A stretch of DNA of 64,000 bases. It comes from Dyadobacter sp. CECT 9275. GTDB taxonomy: Bacteria; Bacteroidota; Bacteroidia; Cytophagales; Spirosomataceae. The DNA lies in the NCBI RefSeq assembly GCF_907164905.1, contig NZ_CAJRAF010000001.1, positions 593,001 through 657,000 on the forward strand. The letters are read 5' to 3'. Numbering within the stretch: position 1 is the first letter of the stretch; the number at the start of each line of letters is the position of its first letter. A program made the position numbers and the translations under genes. A model generated the notes under the pieces. The model ran no database searches and was not told the DNA's origin. It saw only the letters and a list, made by a program, of their open reading frames with translations. Below are positions 36,735 to 46,279 of this stretch, piece after piece.

Positions 36735-39700
36735 TCAAAAGCTAACTCCAAGCTTTAAGCCCATTGTACGCATTGGAGGTAATCCAAATTGCGCCACACC
36801 CATACCGGAAACACCATCGTTGAAAGCAGTTTCAGGGTCCTCGTTCATCCGGTTTTTAGCCCAGAACATAACGTTTTTGGTGAAAAAGGTGAGCGACAGA
36901 TCCTGCAAATGAAGTTTCTGAACAAAGGCCTTATCGAATTGATAGGTTAGATTGATTTCCTTTATCTTGAATGAAGTTGCATCGTGCGTTCTGAATTGTG
37001 CACCTGACCATAATTCATTTCCTTCCATTGCGTATGGATTCAGATAAATGGTTTTGTTAGGATCATCACCATTTTTGATATACGCTGCGTCAGGAAGGCT
37101 CAGTTTTTCCTCTGCTGTCAGGTTAGACAGATCGTAATTAGGGTCAATGTAAACGGCATTCCAGTATCCGAAATATCTTGGGTCACCATTGTACAACGGC
37201 ATTACACTCTGCATTTTCTCTCTGTAATCCTCAAAGCCAGCTTCTGTGAATGTTGCATCCGGATTTGGCATGCTTGGCAGACCACCCGCGAAACGACCAC
37301 CGGTAAATAATTTGTCATAGTCTTTGCCATAGATCTTCTTGATGTCGGCCATACCATCATCAATCATGATTTTCTGTGTTTCAGAAATGAACACACCACC
37401 CACTCTCAGGCTGGTAACCACGTTCAGTCTGAAATTTTTGTATTTGGCATCCGCATTAAAGCCCATGATCGCCTTGGGGTTCATATTACCCAGGTAACCA
37501 TACTTTCTGATGTGGTCTGTTGTTGTAACAGCTTCCTCGATGATACCGCTCATACCCGTCAGCATCATGCCTTTGTACTTTCCGCTTTGGATGTAAGGAA
37601 TGGGCGCCTGAGCATACATGTCACCCACTTTGGATCCTTTGAAGAGTGATAAGTTTGCAGTACCCGCATAACCATAAAACTTCTCGGCAAATCTGGAATC
37701 CAGCTTTTCAATTTTAGAATTGAAAGTGGACAGGTTACCACCAACACCTACTTCCCAGTCTTTGGTACGGATAGGTACAAATCTTAAGGAAAGTTCAATA
37801 CCCTTGGAAATAACAGATCCCATGTTGGTCAGCACGGAACTGAAACCTGATGACCCTACCACCGGAAGGTTCTGGATCTGGTTAATGTGGTTTTTAGAAT
37901 AAGCAGTAAATTCTCCCGTTACTCTGCTGTTAAGCGCTCTGAAGTCAAGACCAATTTCCTGAGTTACGTTCAGCTCAGGATCGATATCGGCATCTACAAG
38001 GGTACCACCGATCGTTCCCATCTGTACACCACCCCAGGTATTGCCATTAATTCCATAGCTATCCAGGTTAACAGGGTTCCCGATACCATAACCAGTTTGA
38101 GAATAACTTCCTCTCAGTTTTATAAGATTGATGGCTGGTCCCATTTTAAATGTTTCCGTTGCAATCCAGCTTAGCGATGCACCAGGGTAAAAATGGCTGG
38201 CTTTTTCACTTGGAAGAATACCGGCCCAGTCATTACGTCCTGTAACTTCAAGGTAAAGGGTACCTTTCCATCCAAGGGTTGCAGTGGCATAAGCACCGTA
38301 GTTTCTGGTAGAATATCCTCTGTCAAATGAGGCAGCTTGTCTTACAGCCGCTGGCAGCGATGCATAATTGAACGAGTTGGGTGTAGCTAATTCGCTTCCA
38401 CCGAAGCCCGAACTGTTTGCTTCATTGAATTTGTAAGAGAAACCTCCCAAAGCGTCCAGAGACAACTGATCATCCAGGAAGTTTTTATTAAATGAAAGCA
38501 GAACATCGGTATTCACGGAAACGTTGTTGGAGTTCTGCTGCTCATATCCACCTTTTTCCGCTCTTTCTGAACCCCATGGTGTTTTGCGTTCGAACGCGAA
38601 ATTCTCATGGTTCATACCGGTACGTACCGTCAGATTAAGCGGATCAATCAATTTCCAGTCCAGCTGAATTTTTCCGAAAACGATGTCTTTGGCAAATGTT
38701 CTGATTACATTTTGGGCAGCAAAATAAGGGCCGTTTTTACCAACAGCTTTGTCAAAGCCCTGCGCGTTTACACGGCTCAAACGAGCTTCACCAGGGTTGT
38801 TCAGGTAAGGCGTATTCTGGTAAGTACCGGTCCAGTCAGTCAGCCAGGTGTTGGCATCTTTCCATACCGACATTTTTGGCATGTTGATCGGCATAGACAT
38901 CGCATGGGCAAGCGGGTTATCTTCTCTTTTTCCCTGAATGTGCGACTGGTTAGGAGCAAACGTGCGCGAATACGAAGCCATGGAAGTGATCGTCACTTTT
39001 TTATTGACTTTGTATTGGGCATCAAAGGATACGTTGGTACGAATCGTTTTGTTGCTTGGGATAACACCCGAATAGGTCATATTTCCTACGTTGACCCTGT
39101 AATTTCCTTTGTCGTAGTTTCCTGTTACAGCCACGTTGTTGTCCAGCATGACGCCCGTTTTCAGGAATGCAAGCAAAGGATTTTGGTCACCGCGCGCTTC
39201 CAGAATTGACTTCTCCCACTTCTGGTTCACGATATCCCATCTCCATAGAGGATCAACATTGTTTTTTGTATCATTAACAGCCCAGCCAAGCCCTTTTTTG
39301 TCATCGGTCATCGGCTCTCCTTCTTCTCCACCCTGGAAGAACTGTCTTTGAACCGGAGGTGCGCTATAGGCACGGTCAAATGAAACAGCACTGTTTACTG
39401 AAATGCCAAGGCCTCTTTTAGCCTGCGCTCCTGATTTTGTGGTAATCAGGATTACCCCGTTACCCGCAGAAGAACCATAAAGAGCGGAAGCACTGGCACC
39501 TTTCAGGATGGAAATGCTTTCGATATCATTCGGGTTGATAGAGTTCATGTAGTTACCTACATCGATACCCGCGGTAGTACCCACACTGTTGGACATCAAA
39601 GGTACCCCGTTCAAAACGATCAGTGGCTGAGTTGCATTATTGATGTTAGACTTAGCGTCATTTCCTTTCATGATACCTGCCAGCGAAGTTGCTCCACGAA

Positions 39701-40271
39701 TGTTGAACATCACGGATGAGGTAGGTGAGGAGTTTAGGCTGTTCATCTGAACCCCGGTTGTTTTTCCATCCAATGATTTCAAAGGGTTGGATGTTCCGGC
39801 TGCTTCAATATCACCGGAATTAAAAGAGGTGGTAGCATACCCGAGGGCTCTTTTTGATTTGGAGATACCGAGGGCTGTTACAACTACTTCGTTCAGTGTT
39901 TCAGCACTTTCTTTCAGCACTACATCAATCACCGAGCTGTTGCCAACAGGTATTTCCTGTGACTGATACCCGATAAAAGAAACGATCAGTACCTGGCCAG
40001 GTGCGTCGCCTACAACGATGGAAAAGTTACCATTCACGTCTGTAGAGCTCCCTGTGGTGGTTCCTTTTAAAAGAACGTTGACGCCAGGAAGTCCGATGCC
40101 ATCTTTTTCTGCAGTGATTTTTCCGGTGATGGTACGCTCGGCAATGGCTTTTTTACCATTCGGCGCCATTCGGTTTCCAAAAGCAAGGGGTGCGATGGTA
40201 CCTGCGCAAAGCAGCCACACACTTACCAGGAGACATATCCTCTTCCCGGTGGTTAAAATAGAGGTTTTCAT
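36735..40271 (-). CDS. SusC/RagA TonB-dependent outer-membrane transporter
   Basis: A 1178-residue TonB-dependent importer. After a signal peptide (about 1-32) there is a CarboxypepD_reg-like domain (ITGKITAEKDGIGLPGVNVL, NGNFSIVVG), then the TonB-box-like VVVTALGISKSK, the plug domain (about 130-250, with LKGASASALYGSSAGNGVI), and a 22-strand barrel to the C-terminus ending LGLKLGVSF. No STN domain is present, so direct signalling to a FecR anti-sigma factor is unlikely, unlike in the second locus. It forms a pair with the SusD-like gene downstream. Regulators or enzymes for it are not seen nearby. Confidence 0.93.
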   Translation of the reverse strand: MKTSILTTGKRICLLVSVWLLCAGTIAPLAFGNRMAPNGKKAIAERTITGKITAEKDGIGLPGVNVLLKGTTTGSSTDVNGNFSIVVGDAPGQVLIVSFIGYQSQEIPVGNSSVIDVVLKESAETLNEVVVTALGISKSKRALGYATTSFNSGDIEAAGTSNPLKSLDGKTTGVQMNSLNSSPTSSVMFNIRGATSLAGIMKGNDAKSNINNATQPLIVLNGVPLMSNSVGTTAGIDVGNYMNSINPNDIESISILKGASASALYGSSAGNGVILITTKSGAQAKRGLGISVNSAVSFDRAYSAPPVQRQFFQGGEEGEPMTDDKKGLGWAVNDTKNNVDPLWRWDIVNQKWEKSILEARGDQNPLLAFLKTGVMLDNNVAVTGNYDKGNYRVNVGNMTYSGVIPSNKTIRTNVSFDAQYKVNKKVTITSMASYSRTFAPNQSHIQGKREDNPLAHAMSMPINMPKMSVWKDANTWLTDWTGTYQNTPYLNNPGEARLSRVNAQGFDKAVGKNGPYFAAQNVIRTFAKDIVFGKIQLDWKLIDPLNLTVRTGMNHENFAFERKTPWGSERAEKGGYEQQNSNNVSVNTDVLLSFNKNFLDDQLSLDALGGFSYKFNEANSSGFGGSELATPNSFNYASLPAAVRQAASFDRGYSTRNYGAYATATLGWKGTLYLEVTGRNDWAGILPSEKASHFYPGASLSWIATETFKMGPAINLIKLRGSYSQTGYGIGNPVNLDSYGINGNTWGGVQMGTIGGTLVDADIDPELNVTQEIGLDFRALNSRVTGEFTAYSKNHINQIQNLPVVGSSGFSSVLTNMGSVISKGIELSLRFVPIRTKDWEVGVGGNLSTFNSKIEKLDSRFAEKFYGYAGTANLSLFKGSKVGDMYAQAPIPYIQSGKYKGMMLTGMSGIIEEAVTTTDHIRKYGYLGNMNPKAIMGFNADAKYKNFRLNVVTSLRVGGVFISETQKIMIDDGMADIKKIYGKDYDKLFTGGRFAGGLPSMPNPDATFTEAGFEDYREKMQSVMPLYNGDPRYFGYWNAVYIDPNYDLSNLTAEEKLSLPDAAYIKNGDDPNKTIYLNPYAMEGNELWSGAQFRTHDATSFKIKEINLTYQFDKAFVQKLHLQDLSLTFFTKNVMFWAKNRMNEDPETAFNDGVSGMGVAQFGLPPMRTMGLKLGVSF

Positions 40272-41080
40272 TGAATTTGGATTAGGTTAGTAAAATTGAT
40301 CATACACTTTGAGGTTATATTACATTTAGGACTTGTCAATTCCGCGGTCCCGGCATTCATTACCATGCTACTGGTCATTCCATTATACCTAAATTTTTAT
40401 GGAACAGCATGCCTGATACCTCAGTCATTGGGCTTTGTTTCTCGTTTTTTTCTTTTCTCTTCATATTTAACCTGTTTAATTTTAGTATTCGCTTCGGATT
40501 TTCGCGGGTTTAATAAGGACCGAACTGACTTTAACGATGTAAATACAAGATCGGCGGCAAATCGTACTATCTCTAAAATAGGTTTTTTGTTAAGGAATTG
40601 TTAAAACTACCCATCGGACAAGCTGGCTGAATTTCAGACAGCCTTTATATCCTGGCGTGACAGGATGTTTATACAACTTGTGGTTGTTTTCTGGATGTCC
40701 TGTCCGTTCAATTGTTTTCCTGGCCCGGAGCGCGATGGTATCCTGCCTCAAAGTATAAAAAACAGAACAACCAACGTGTTAACGCCACGGTCCATACGAC
40801 CAGCAATGAGTTGACGTTCTGATAAGGATAACGGGAGTGATGAAGTGGTTAAACATAGCTGGTGCACTCAGCCGGAACCATGCAGGCGCTACCTGTTGTA
40901 ACAAGCTAACATAAAATCTTCGAAAACAAAAGAGTTGAGTACTTAAATTTAAACTACTATAATTGCAGGCGGAAAAGGCTCATCAAAGCCGCCTTTATAT
41001 ATTTGCCAAGATCCTCCTCACCTGTTTCTTAAAAACACCGAAAACCTGAACAACATTATACCGTTTAAAGATCACTGAAG
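40272..41080. other. Long intergenic region, no gene recognised
   Basis: About 810 bases separate susC (reverse) from the PAS kinase gene (forward). Short open frames inside lack coding character. A TATATTTG box lies at 40998-41005 before the kinase. The susC promoter is expected near 40300-40600, in an A/T-rich stretch, but no clear match was found. Confidence 0.4.
40998..41005 (+). promoter_or_regulatory. Possible -7 box of the PAS kinase gene
   Basis: TATATTTG matches TAnnTTTG and lies about 75 bases before the TTG start at 41081. No TTG element was found at the usual spacing upstream. Confidence 0.35.
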
Positions 41081-42739
41081 TTGGACAGAAGTATAGATCA
41101 ACAGACCGGGTTGCAATTTTTACGTAACACCGGTGAAATGGGGGACCTGATTTTCACCCACGATTGGACCAACACCCCTCTGGGAACTATTGACAAGTGG
41201 CCGCGTAGCCTGCGTACTACTTTGGGAATAATGTTACACTCCGCTTTCCCAATGTTTCTGTTTTGGGGGAAAGATCGTATTTGCTTCTATAACGATGCTT
41301 ACCGCCCCAGCCTGGGAGTAAGCGGAAAACACCCGGCCATAGGAAAACCCGCACAGGAGGTATGGCCTGAGATATGGGAATTCATTGGTGATTTGATTAG
41401 CACGGTATATGTTACGGGAGTGCCCCAATGGTTTCAGGATAAACTGGTGCCGATCTATCGGAATGGCCGGATTGAAGATGTATACTGGACCTTCAGCTAT
41501 AGTCCCGCATATGGAGATGATGGTCAGATAGGAGGTGTACTGGTGACCTGTATGGAGACTACATCCACGGTATTGGCGCGGAAACAGATAGAGGAAACGG
41601 TTACCGAAAGAACAAGGGAGTTGGAACAGGCGAATGCTTCGGTACGGCAGCTAAACGCCTATCTTCAGGATATTATCAATTCTTTTAAGCAGCCGCTTCA
41701 GGTACTTGAGCCGGTATTTGAGGAAGGTGTAATTGTTGACTTTCGATATCGGTTAACCAACCAGGCATACGCGAATTGCGCGAATACCACTCCTGAGGCC
41801 ATTCAAAACAAAAGGGTTAGTGAAATTTTCCCGGGTTATCTGAAAACTACAAGTTTCTCGAACGTAGCCAAAACCTACCTGTCGGGCGAGACAGATACCT
41901 GGATGATTCATTACGATCAGGATGGGCTTGACCTGTACAACGAGATGACCGCCATTAAAATGGAGAATGAGGTAATTCTTCATTTTGCTGATTTTACAAA
42001 ACTGAAATACCTGGAGTTTGAATTGCTTAAGAAAATTACTGAGCTGGAAAATTCTAACAATAATCTGGAAGCTTTCGCTCATGCTGCATCGCATGATCTT
42101 AAGGAACCCATCCGAAAGATTCAGATTTTCTCAAGCCGGCTCAGAATGCAGCTCGCCGAGCGGATGGACGAACGTGATCTGGCCATGTTTAACTCGATTG
42201 AGAATGCATCCAAACGGATGAGTCGTATGATTGACGATCTGCTTTTGTACGCACAGTTTAGCATGTTGCCCCCAGAAAAAGAGAAGGTCGATCTGAACGT
42301 GACGATTCAGCAGGTATTGGAGGATCTTGAAGTGAGTATCCTGGAAACCGGCACTTCTGTTATCCTGGCCGATCTTCCGGTTGTGAAAGTTTATGGAAGA
42401 CAGCTTCATCAGATGTTTCAGAACTTGTTGAGCAATTCTGTGAAGTATCGTAATCCTGACGTTCCCCTCCGTATTGACATTTCATACCAGCCCCGGACTG
42501 AAGACGGTAAGCCATATCATCTTATTGAAGTTCGGGATAACGGAATGGGTTTTGAGCAGGAATTTGCGGCTAAAATATTCCAGTTGTTCACCCGCCTGCA
42601 TAATGGCGGAGCGCAATCAGGAAGTGGTATCGGCCTTTCCACAGTGAAAAAGGTGATTGATAATCACAATGGTATGGTAAGGGTTGAAAGTAAGGTAGGA
42701 ATCGGCACTTCGTTCCAGGTGCTTTTGCCGGTGAACTGA
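41081..42739 (+). CDS. PAS-domain sensor histidine kinase, cytoplasmic
   Basis: A 552-residue kinase without membrane helices. Two PAS-like domains (about 25-165 and 195-308) are followed by a short coiled coil, HisKA with His338 in AHAASHDLKEPIRKI, and HATPase_c with NLLSNSVKYRN and GSGIGLSTVKKVIDN. The last part resembles bacteriophytochrome-type kinases. The start is read at TTG 41081; the first ATG is at 41138, which would lose 19 residues only. No response regulator lies next to it, so the partner is elsewhere (orphan kinase). The PAS ligand is unknown. Confidence 0.88.
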   Translation: MDRSIDQQTGLQFLRNTGEMGDLIFTHDWTNTPLGTIDKWPRSLRTTLGIMLHSAFPMFLFWGKDRICFYNDAYRPSLGVSGKHPAIGKPAQEVWPEIWEFIGDLISTVYVTGVPQWFQDKLVPIYRNGRIEDVYWTFSYSPAYGDDGQIGGVLVTCMETTSTVLARKQIEETVTERTRELEQANASVRQLNAYLQDIINSFKQPLQVLEPVFEEGVIVDFRYRLTNQAYANCANTTPEAIQNKRVSEIFPGYLKTTSFSNVAKTYLSGETDTWMIHYDQDGLDLYNEMTAIKMENEVILHFADFTKLKYLEFELLKKITELENSNNNLEAFAHAASHDLKEPIRKIQIFSSRLRMQLAERMDERDLAMFNSIENASKRMSRMIDDLLLYAQFSMLPPEKEKVDLNVTIQQVLEDLEVSILETGTSVILADLPVVKVYGRQLHQMFQNLLSNSVKYRNPDVPLRIDISYQPRTEDGKPYHLIEVRDNGMGFEQEFAAKIFQLFTRLHNGGAQSGSGIGLSTVKKVIDNHNGMVRVESKVGIGTSFQVLLPVN

Positions 42740-43015
42740 AGAACAGCCGCAAAATCAGGAAAGGTGATCCATTCACCAAAACACCCGCATTAGAAAATTA
42801 AATATTCGCAGGCGAGCCGTAAAAAACAGCTCCTGGCTTTTTACAGACTTAACAACACCCTTTCCTGCTGATTCCCGTAGCCGACAGCTTAGATGATTGC
42901 CTGGCGAAAACTATCTCCGAACCGGCAATCTCAGTTATGGCTACAGTATCAATAGATTCGGCTACATCGGTTTGCCTTGTGCTGCAGAAATTTGCAGAAA
43001 CAAAAAAACTGAAAA

Positions 43016-43915
43016 ATGAAAATAGTAGTAACAGGTTCATTGGGGCACATCAGCGGGCCCCTGACCGAAACATTGGTTCAAAATGGCCACCAGGTAACCG
43101 TGATCAGCAGTCATGCGGAAAGAGTAAAAGATATTGAAGCCCTGGGTGCCACAGCTGCCATTGGCACGCTGGAAGACGTTGATTTTTTAACTGCTGCTTT
43201 TACAGGTGCCGATGCGGTATATTGTATGGTGCCTCCGGGGAACTACTTTGATCCCAACTTCGACTTGCTGGCATATTATCAGCGATTAGGTACCCATTAT
43301 GCACAGGCCATACGGCAGGCGGGTATTAAGCGTGTGGTCAACCTCAGTACCATCGGGGCGCATCTGTCCGAAGGCTCGGGGATACTGATAGGGGCTCACC
43401 ATGTACAGCATATCCTGAACCAACTCCCCGGCGGGGTGGCCATCACGCACATGCGGCCTACATCTTTCTACTACAATTTATATGGCTATCTGGAAATGAT
43501 CAGGTCGCAAGGGGTCATTGCAGCGAACTATGGCGCGGATCGTCTGATACCCTGGGTATCTCCCATCGACATCGCATCAGCCGTGGCCGAGGAACTGGAA
43601 ACGCCGTTTACCGGCAGAAAAATCCGGTATGTTGCCAGTGAGGAGCTGACAGGTAACCAAACGGCGGCCATTTTGGGGGCGGCTATCGGGAAGCCCGATT
43701 TGAAATGGGAACTGATTTCCGACGAGCAGTCGCTGAGCGCATTGGAGGCAATCGGGATGAATAAACGAATTGCAGCTGGTTTGGTGGAAATGTATGCCAG
43801 CCTGTACAGCGGGGTATTGGCAGAGGATTATAATCTGAACAAACCGGAGGTTATGGGAAAGGTGAAACTGACGGACTTTGCCAGGGAATTCGCTGCTGCT
43901 TTTGAGCAAAAATAA
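43016..43915 (+). CDS. NmrA-like NAD(P)-binding protein
   Basis: A 299-residue Rossmann protein of the atypical short-chain dehydrogenase group. It begins MKIVVTGSLGHISGPL, a glycine-motif for NAD(P), followed by GATAAIGTLEDVDFLTAAF and GADAVYCMVPPGNYF. The Tyr-x-x-x-Lys catalytic pair of classical SDRs is not found, which fits NmrA-type redox sensors and NAD(P)H quinone reductase-like proteins. The AraC-type regulator gene follows 12 bases on, so both are probably one operon, with the regulator perhaps controlling it (inference). Confidence 0.82.
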   Translation: MKIVVTGSLGHISGPLTETLVQNGHQVTVISSHAERVKDIEALGATAAIGTLEDVDFLTAAFTGADAVYCMVPPGNYFDPNFDLLAYYQRLGTHYAQAIRQAGIKRVVNLSTIGAHLSEGSGILIGAHHVQHILNQLPGGVAITHMRPTSFYYNLYGYLEMIRSQGVIAANYGADRLIPWVSPIDIASAVAEELETPFTGRKIRYVASEELTGNQTAAILGAAIGKPDLKWELISDEQSLSALEAIGMNKRIAAGLVEMYASLYSGVLAEDYNLNKPEVMGKVKLTDFAREFAAAFEQK

Positions 43916-43927
43916 TTAACTTGTGAC

Positions 43928-44845
43928 ATGGCAACTACGCAACCGCTTCGATTTAAAACGATTACAGCATTTCACCAGTTCAGGCGGCTGCCCAAGCCGG
44001 AGCATCCGCTGATCAGCGTGATCGACCTGGCGTTGATGCAAAGGGTATCGGCCAATGAAATGGGGATGGTCAAGGATTTTTACATGATTGCTTTAAAAAG
44101 GAATTTTAACGCAAAAATGAAATATGGCCAGCAGGATTATGATTTTGATGAAGGTGTCATGTTCTTCATGGCGCCCGGACAAGTGCTGAGAATCGAGGTC
44201 GGGACGGATACACAACTGAAACAGTCGGGATGGATGTTACTGGTCCATCCCGATTTTTTATGGAATACCCCGTTAGCCAAAACCATTAAACAATACGAAT
44301 ATTTCGACTACTCAGTGAATGAGGCCCTTTTTGTTTCGGAAAAGGAAGAAAACATCGTTACCGGAATCATAGAGGGTATTCAGCAGGAGTATCACGCCAA
44401 CCTCGATAAGTTCAGCCAGGACCTGATCATTGCCCAGCTGGAACTGCTGCTCAGGTATTCGGAAAGATTTTATCACCGGCAATTCATCACCAGGAAAATA
44501 GCCAATCACAAAATCCTGGATCGCCTGGAGAATATCCTGACACAATATTTCAATGGCGATGATTTGATGAAAAAGGGACTTCCAACCGTTCAGTACATTG
44601 CCGAAACGCTCAACATTTCGCCGAATTACCTGAGTGGTATGCTGAAATTATTGACCGGACAAACCACCCAGCAGCACATTCACGACAAGCTGATTGACCG
44701 GGCGAAGGAGAAATTGTCGACCACCGATTTATCGGTGAGCGAAATTGCTTACGAGCTGGGGTTTGAACATTCCCAGTCGTTCAGCAAATTATTCAAGACC
44801 AAAACAAGCCAGTCGCCATTGGAATTTCGGCAATCGTTTAATTGA
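43928..44845 (+). CDS. AraC-family transcriptional regulator
   Basis: A 305-residue regulator. The N-terminal sensing part (to about 190) is of the cupin-like type and contains FMAPGQVLRIEVG. The C-terminal HTH domain (about 205-303) has the two helix-turn-helix units IAETLNISPNYLSGMLKLLTG and VSEIAYELGFEHSQSFSKLF, with the family ending TSQSPLEFRQ. It follows the NmrA-like gene by 12 bases. Confidence 0.9.
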   Translation: MATTQPLRFKTITAFHQFRRLPKPEHPLISVIDLALMQRVSANEMGMVKDFYMIALKRNFNAKMKYGQQDYDFDEGVMFFMAPGQVLRIEVGTDTQLKQSGWMLLVHPDFLWNTPLAKTIKQYEYFDYSVNEALFVSEKEENIVTGIIEGIQQEYHANLDKFSQDLIIAQLELLLRYSERFYHRQFITRKIANHKILDRLENILTQYFNGDDLMKKGLPTVQYIAETLNISPNYLSGMLKLLTGQTTQQHIHDKLIDRAKEKLSTTDLSVSEIAYELGFEHSQSFSKLFKTKTSQSPLEFRQSFN

Positions 44846-45013
44846 TACCATCCAGTGTTTTAATTTCTGAAATAGCGGTTGTGTCGCCAAATTGAACACT
44901 TCCTTTGTTTTCCACCTCGAACTTCATAATTTACGTCTCGTCGGGCTGTGAAACTTCACAACCCAGCTGCCGGCAAAAGTTTCCGGAAATTATGTACATA
45001 ACAGTATTGTCTG

Positions 45014-46195
45014 ATGGATTTATTGAACCCCAAAAAAGGGACAACTGCCGTATGGGCAGGAGAGACAGACCGGTTTTTCAAAGGAGCCACCACCGTTCCG
45101 GTCGTTAACAGCGTAGCATTTTCTTATGAAGACCTGGATGAGTGGTACGATGTCGCAACAGGAAAAACATCGGGTCATATTTATAGCAGGAATACCAATC
45201 CGACGGTTCATGTTCTCGAAGAAAAAATAAGGCTGCTCGAAGGGGCAGAAGCGGCAACTTCTTTTGCAACCGGCATGGGTGCCATCAGTAATACCTTGTT
45301 TGCATTGCTTGGCCCCGGCAAAAGGGTGGTGTCTGTGAAAGATACCTATGGGGGGACCAGTAAGATTTTCCTGGAGTTTCTGCCTCCGTATGCTATTGAT
45401 GTCACCCTTTGTGAAACGACTGATCACGAAGCACTTGAAACAGAGATAGCAAAAGGCTGTGACGTGGTGTACCTGGAAACTCCTACTAATCCGACGCTCA
45501 AAATAATGGATATCCGCCGGTTGTCCGAGGCTGCACATAGGGTGGGGGCAGTGGTGGTGGTGGACAATACCTTTGCTACACCTATTAATCAGAACCCCAT
45601 ACAGCTCGGCGCCGACCTGGTTATTCACAGCGCTACTAAATTCATTTGCGGTCATTCGGATGCTATGGGAGGGTTATTATGTGGCAAGGCAGAATTGGTT
45701 AAAAAAGTATTCAGTTTCAGGGAGATCAACGGTGCCAGCCTTCAGGCAGATCCCGCTTACCTGATCTTGCGCGGCATGAAAACACTTGAGCTGCGGATTG
45801 AACGCCAGAATGCCTCGGCCCTGAAAATTGCAAAGTACCTCAAAACTCATCCGGCCATTGAGGATGTATTTTATCCGGGTTTGGAAAGTCATCCGGGGCA
45901 CGAGATCGCCAGAACGCAAATGTCTGGATATGGCGGTGTTTTGAGTTTTGCGCTGAAAGGTAACTACGATACGGTAAAAGCATTTCTCCCCAAACTCAAA
46001 CTGGTACACCTGGCGGCAAGTCTGGGATCTGTCAGCACGCTCGCCGGGCCGCCCAGGACCACAAGCCACGTAGAACTCTCGGAAGAGCAACGCGCATTGC
46101 TGGGGATACCCGAAAGTTTGATAAGGTATTCGGTCGGTATCGAAAATGTGGAAGATCTTTTAGCGGATCTTGAACAGGCACTGGCCGCTCTGTAG
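45014..46195 (+). CDS. Cys/Met-metabolism PLP enzyme (cystathionine gamma-synthase family)
   Basis: A 393-residue PLP enzyme of the Cys/Met metabolism family, which includes cystathionine gamma-synthase, cystathionine beta-lyase, methionine gamma-lyase and O-acylhomoserine sulfhydrylase. The PLP Lys209 is in SATKFICGHSD; YSRNTNPTVHVLEEKI, ETPTNPTLKIMD and VDNTFATP give the other cofactor contacts. The motifs do not decide between the four reactions. Upstream (44943-44986) are two small inverted repeats, but no known S-adenosylmethionine riboswitch was recognised. Confidence 0.88.
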   Translation: MDLLNPKKGTTAVWAGETDRFFKGATTVPVVNSVAFSYEDLDEWYDVATGKTSGHIYSRNTNPTVHVLEEKIRLLEGAEAATSFATGMGAISNTLFALLGPGKRVVSVKDTYGGTSKIFLEFLPPYAIDVTLCETTDHEALETEIAKGCDVVYLETPTNPTLKIMDIRRLSEAAHRVGAVVVVDNTFATPINQNPIQLGADLVIHSATKFICGHSDAMGGLLCGKAELVKKVFSFREINGASLQADPAYLILRGMKTLELRIERQNASALKIAKYLKTHPAIEDVFYPGLESHPGHEIARTQMSGYGGVLSFALKGNYDTVKAFLPKLKLVHLAASLGSVSTLAGPPRTTSHVELSEEQRALLGIPESLIRYSVGIENVEDLLADLEQALAAL

Positions 46196-46279
46196 CGATA
46201 TTGACTTTTAGTTGTCAAAATGCCTCGTTATTAATGATGTATGTAAAAATAAATTGCCGATAACTATCTCATATACCAT

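Noticed and set aside
40296-40604. Forward open frame of 102 residues in the gap upstream of susC
   Set aside because: It covers the expected susC promoter, and its composition follows A/T-rich non-coding DNA.
42849-43040. Reverse open frame of 63 residues with a signal-like hydrophobic start
   Set aside because: It overlaps the start of the NmrA-like gene, has no family match and no promoter-like sequence; more likely chance.
44943-44986. SAM riboswitch before the Cys/Met-metabolism gene
   Set aside because: None of the conserved cores I know for S-adenosylmethionine riboswitches could be matched; only small inverted repeats are present.
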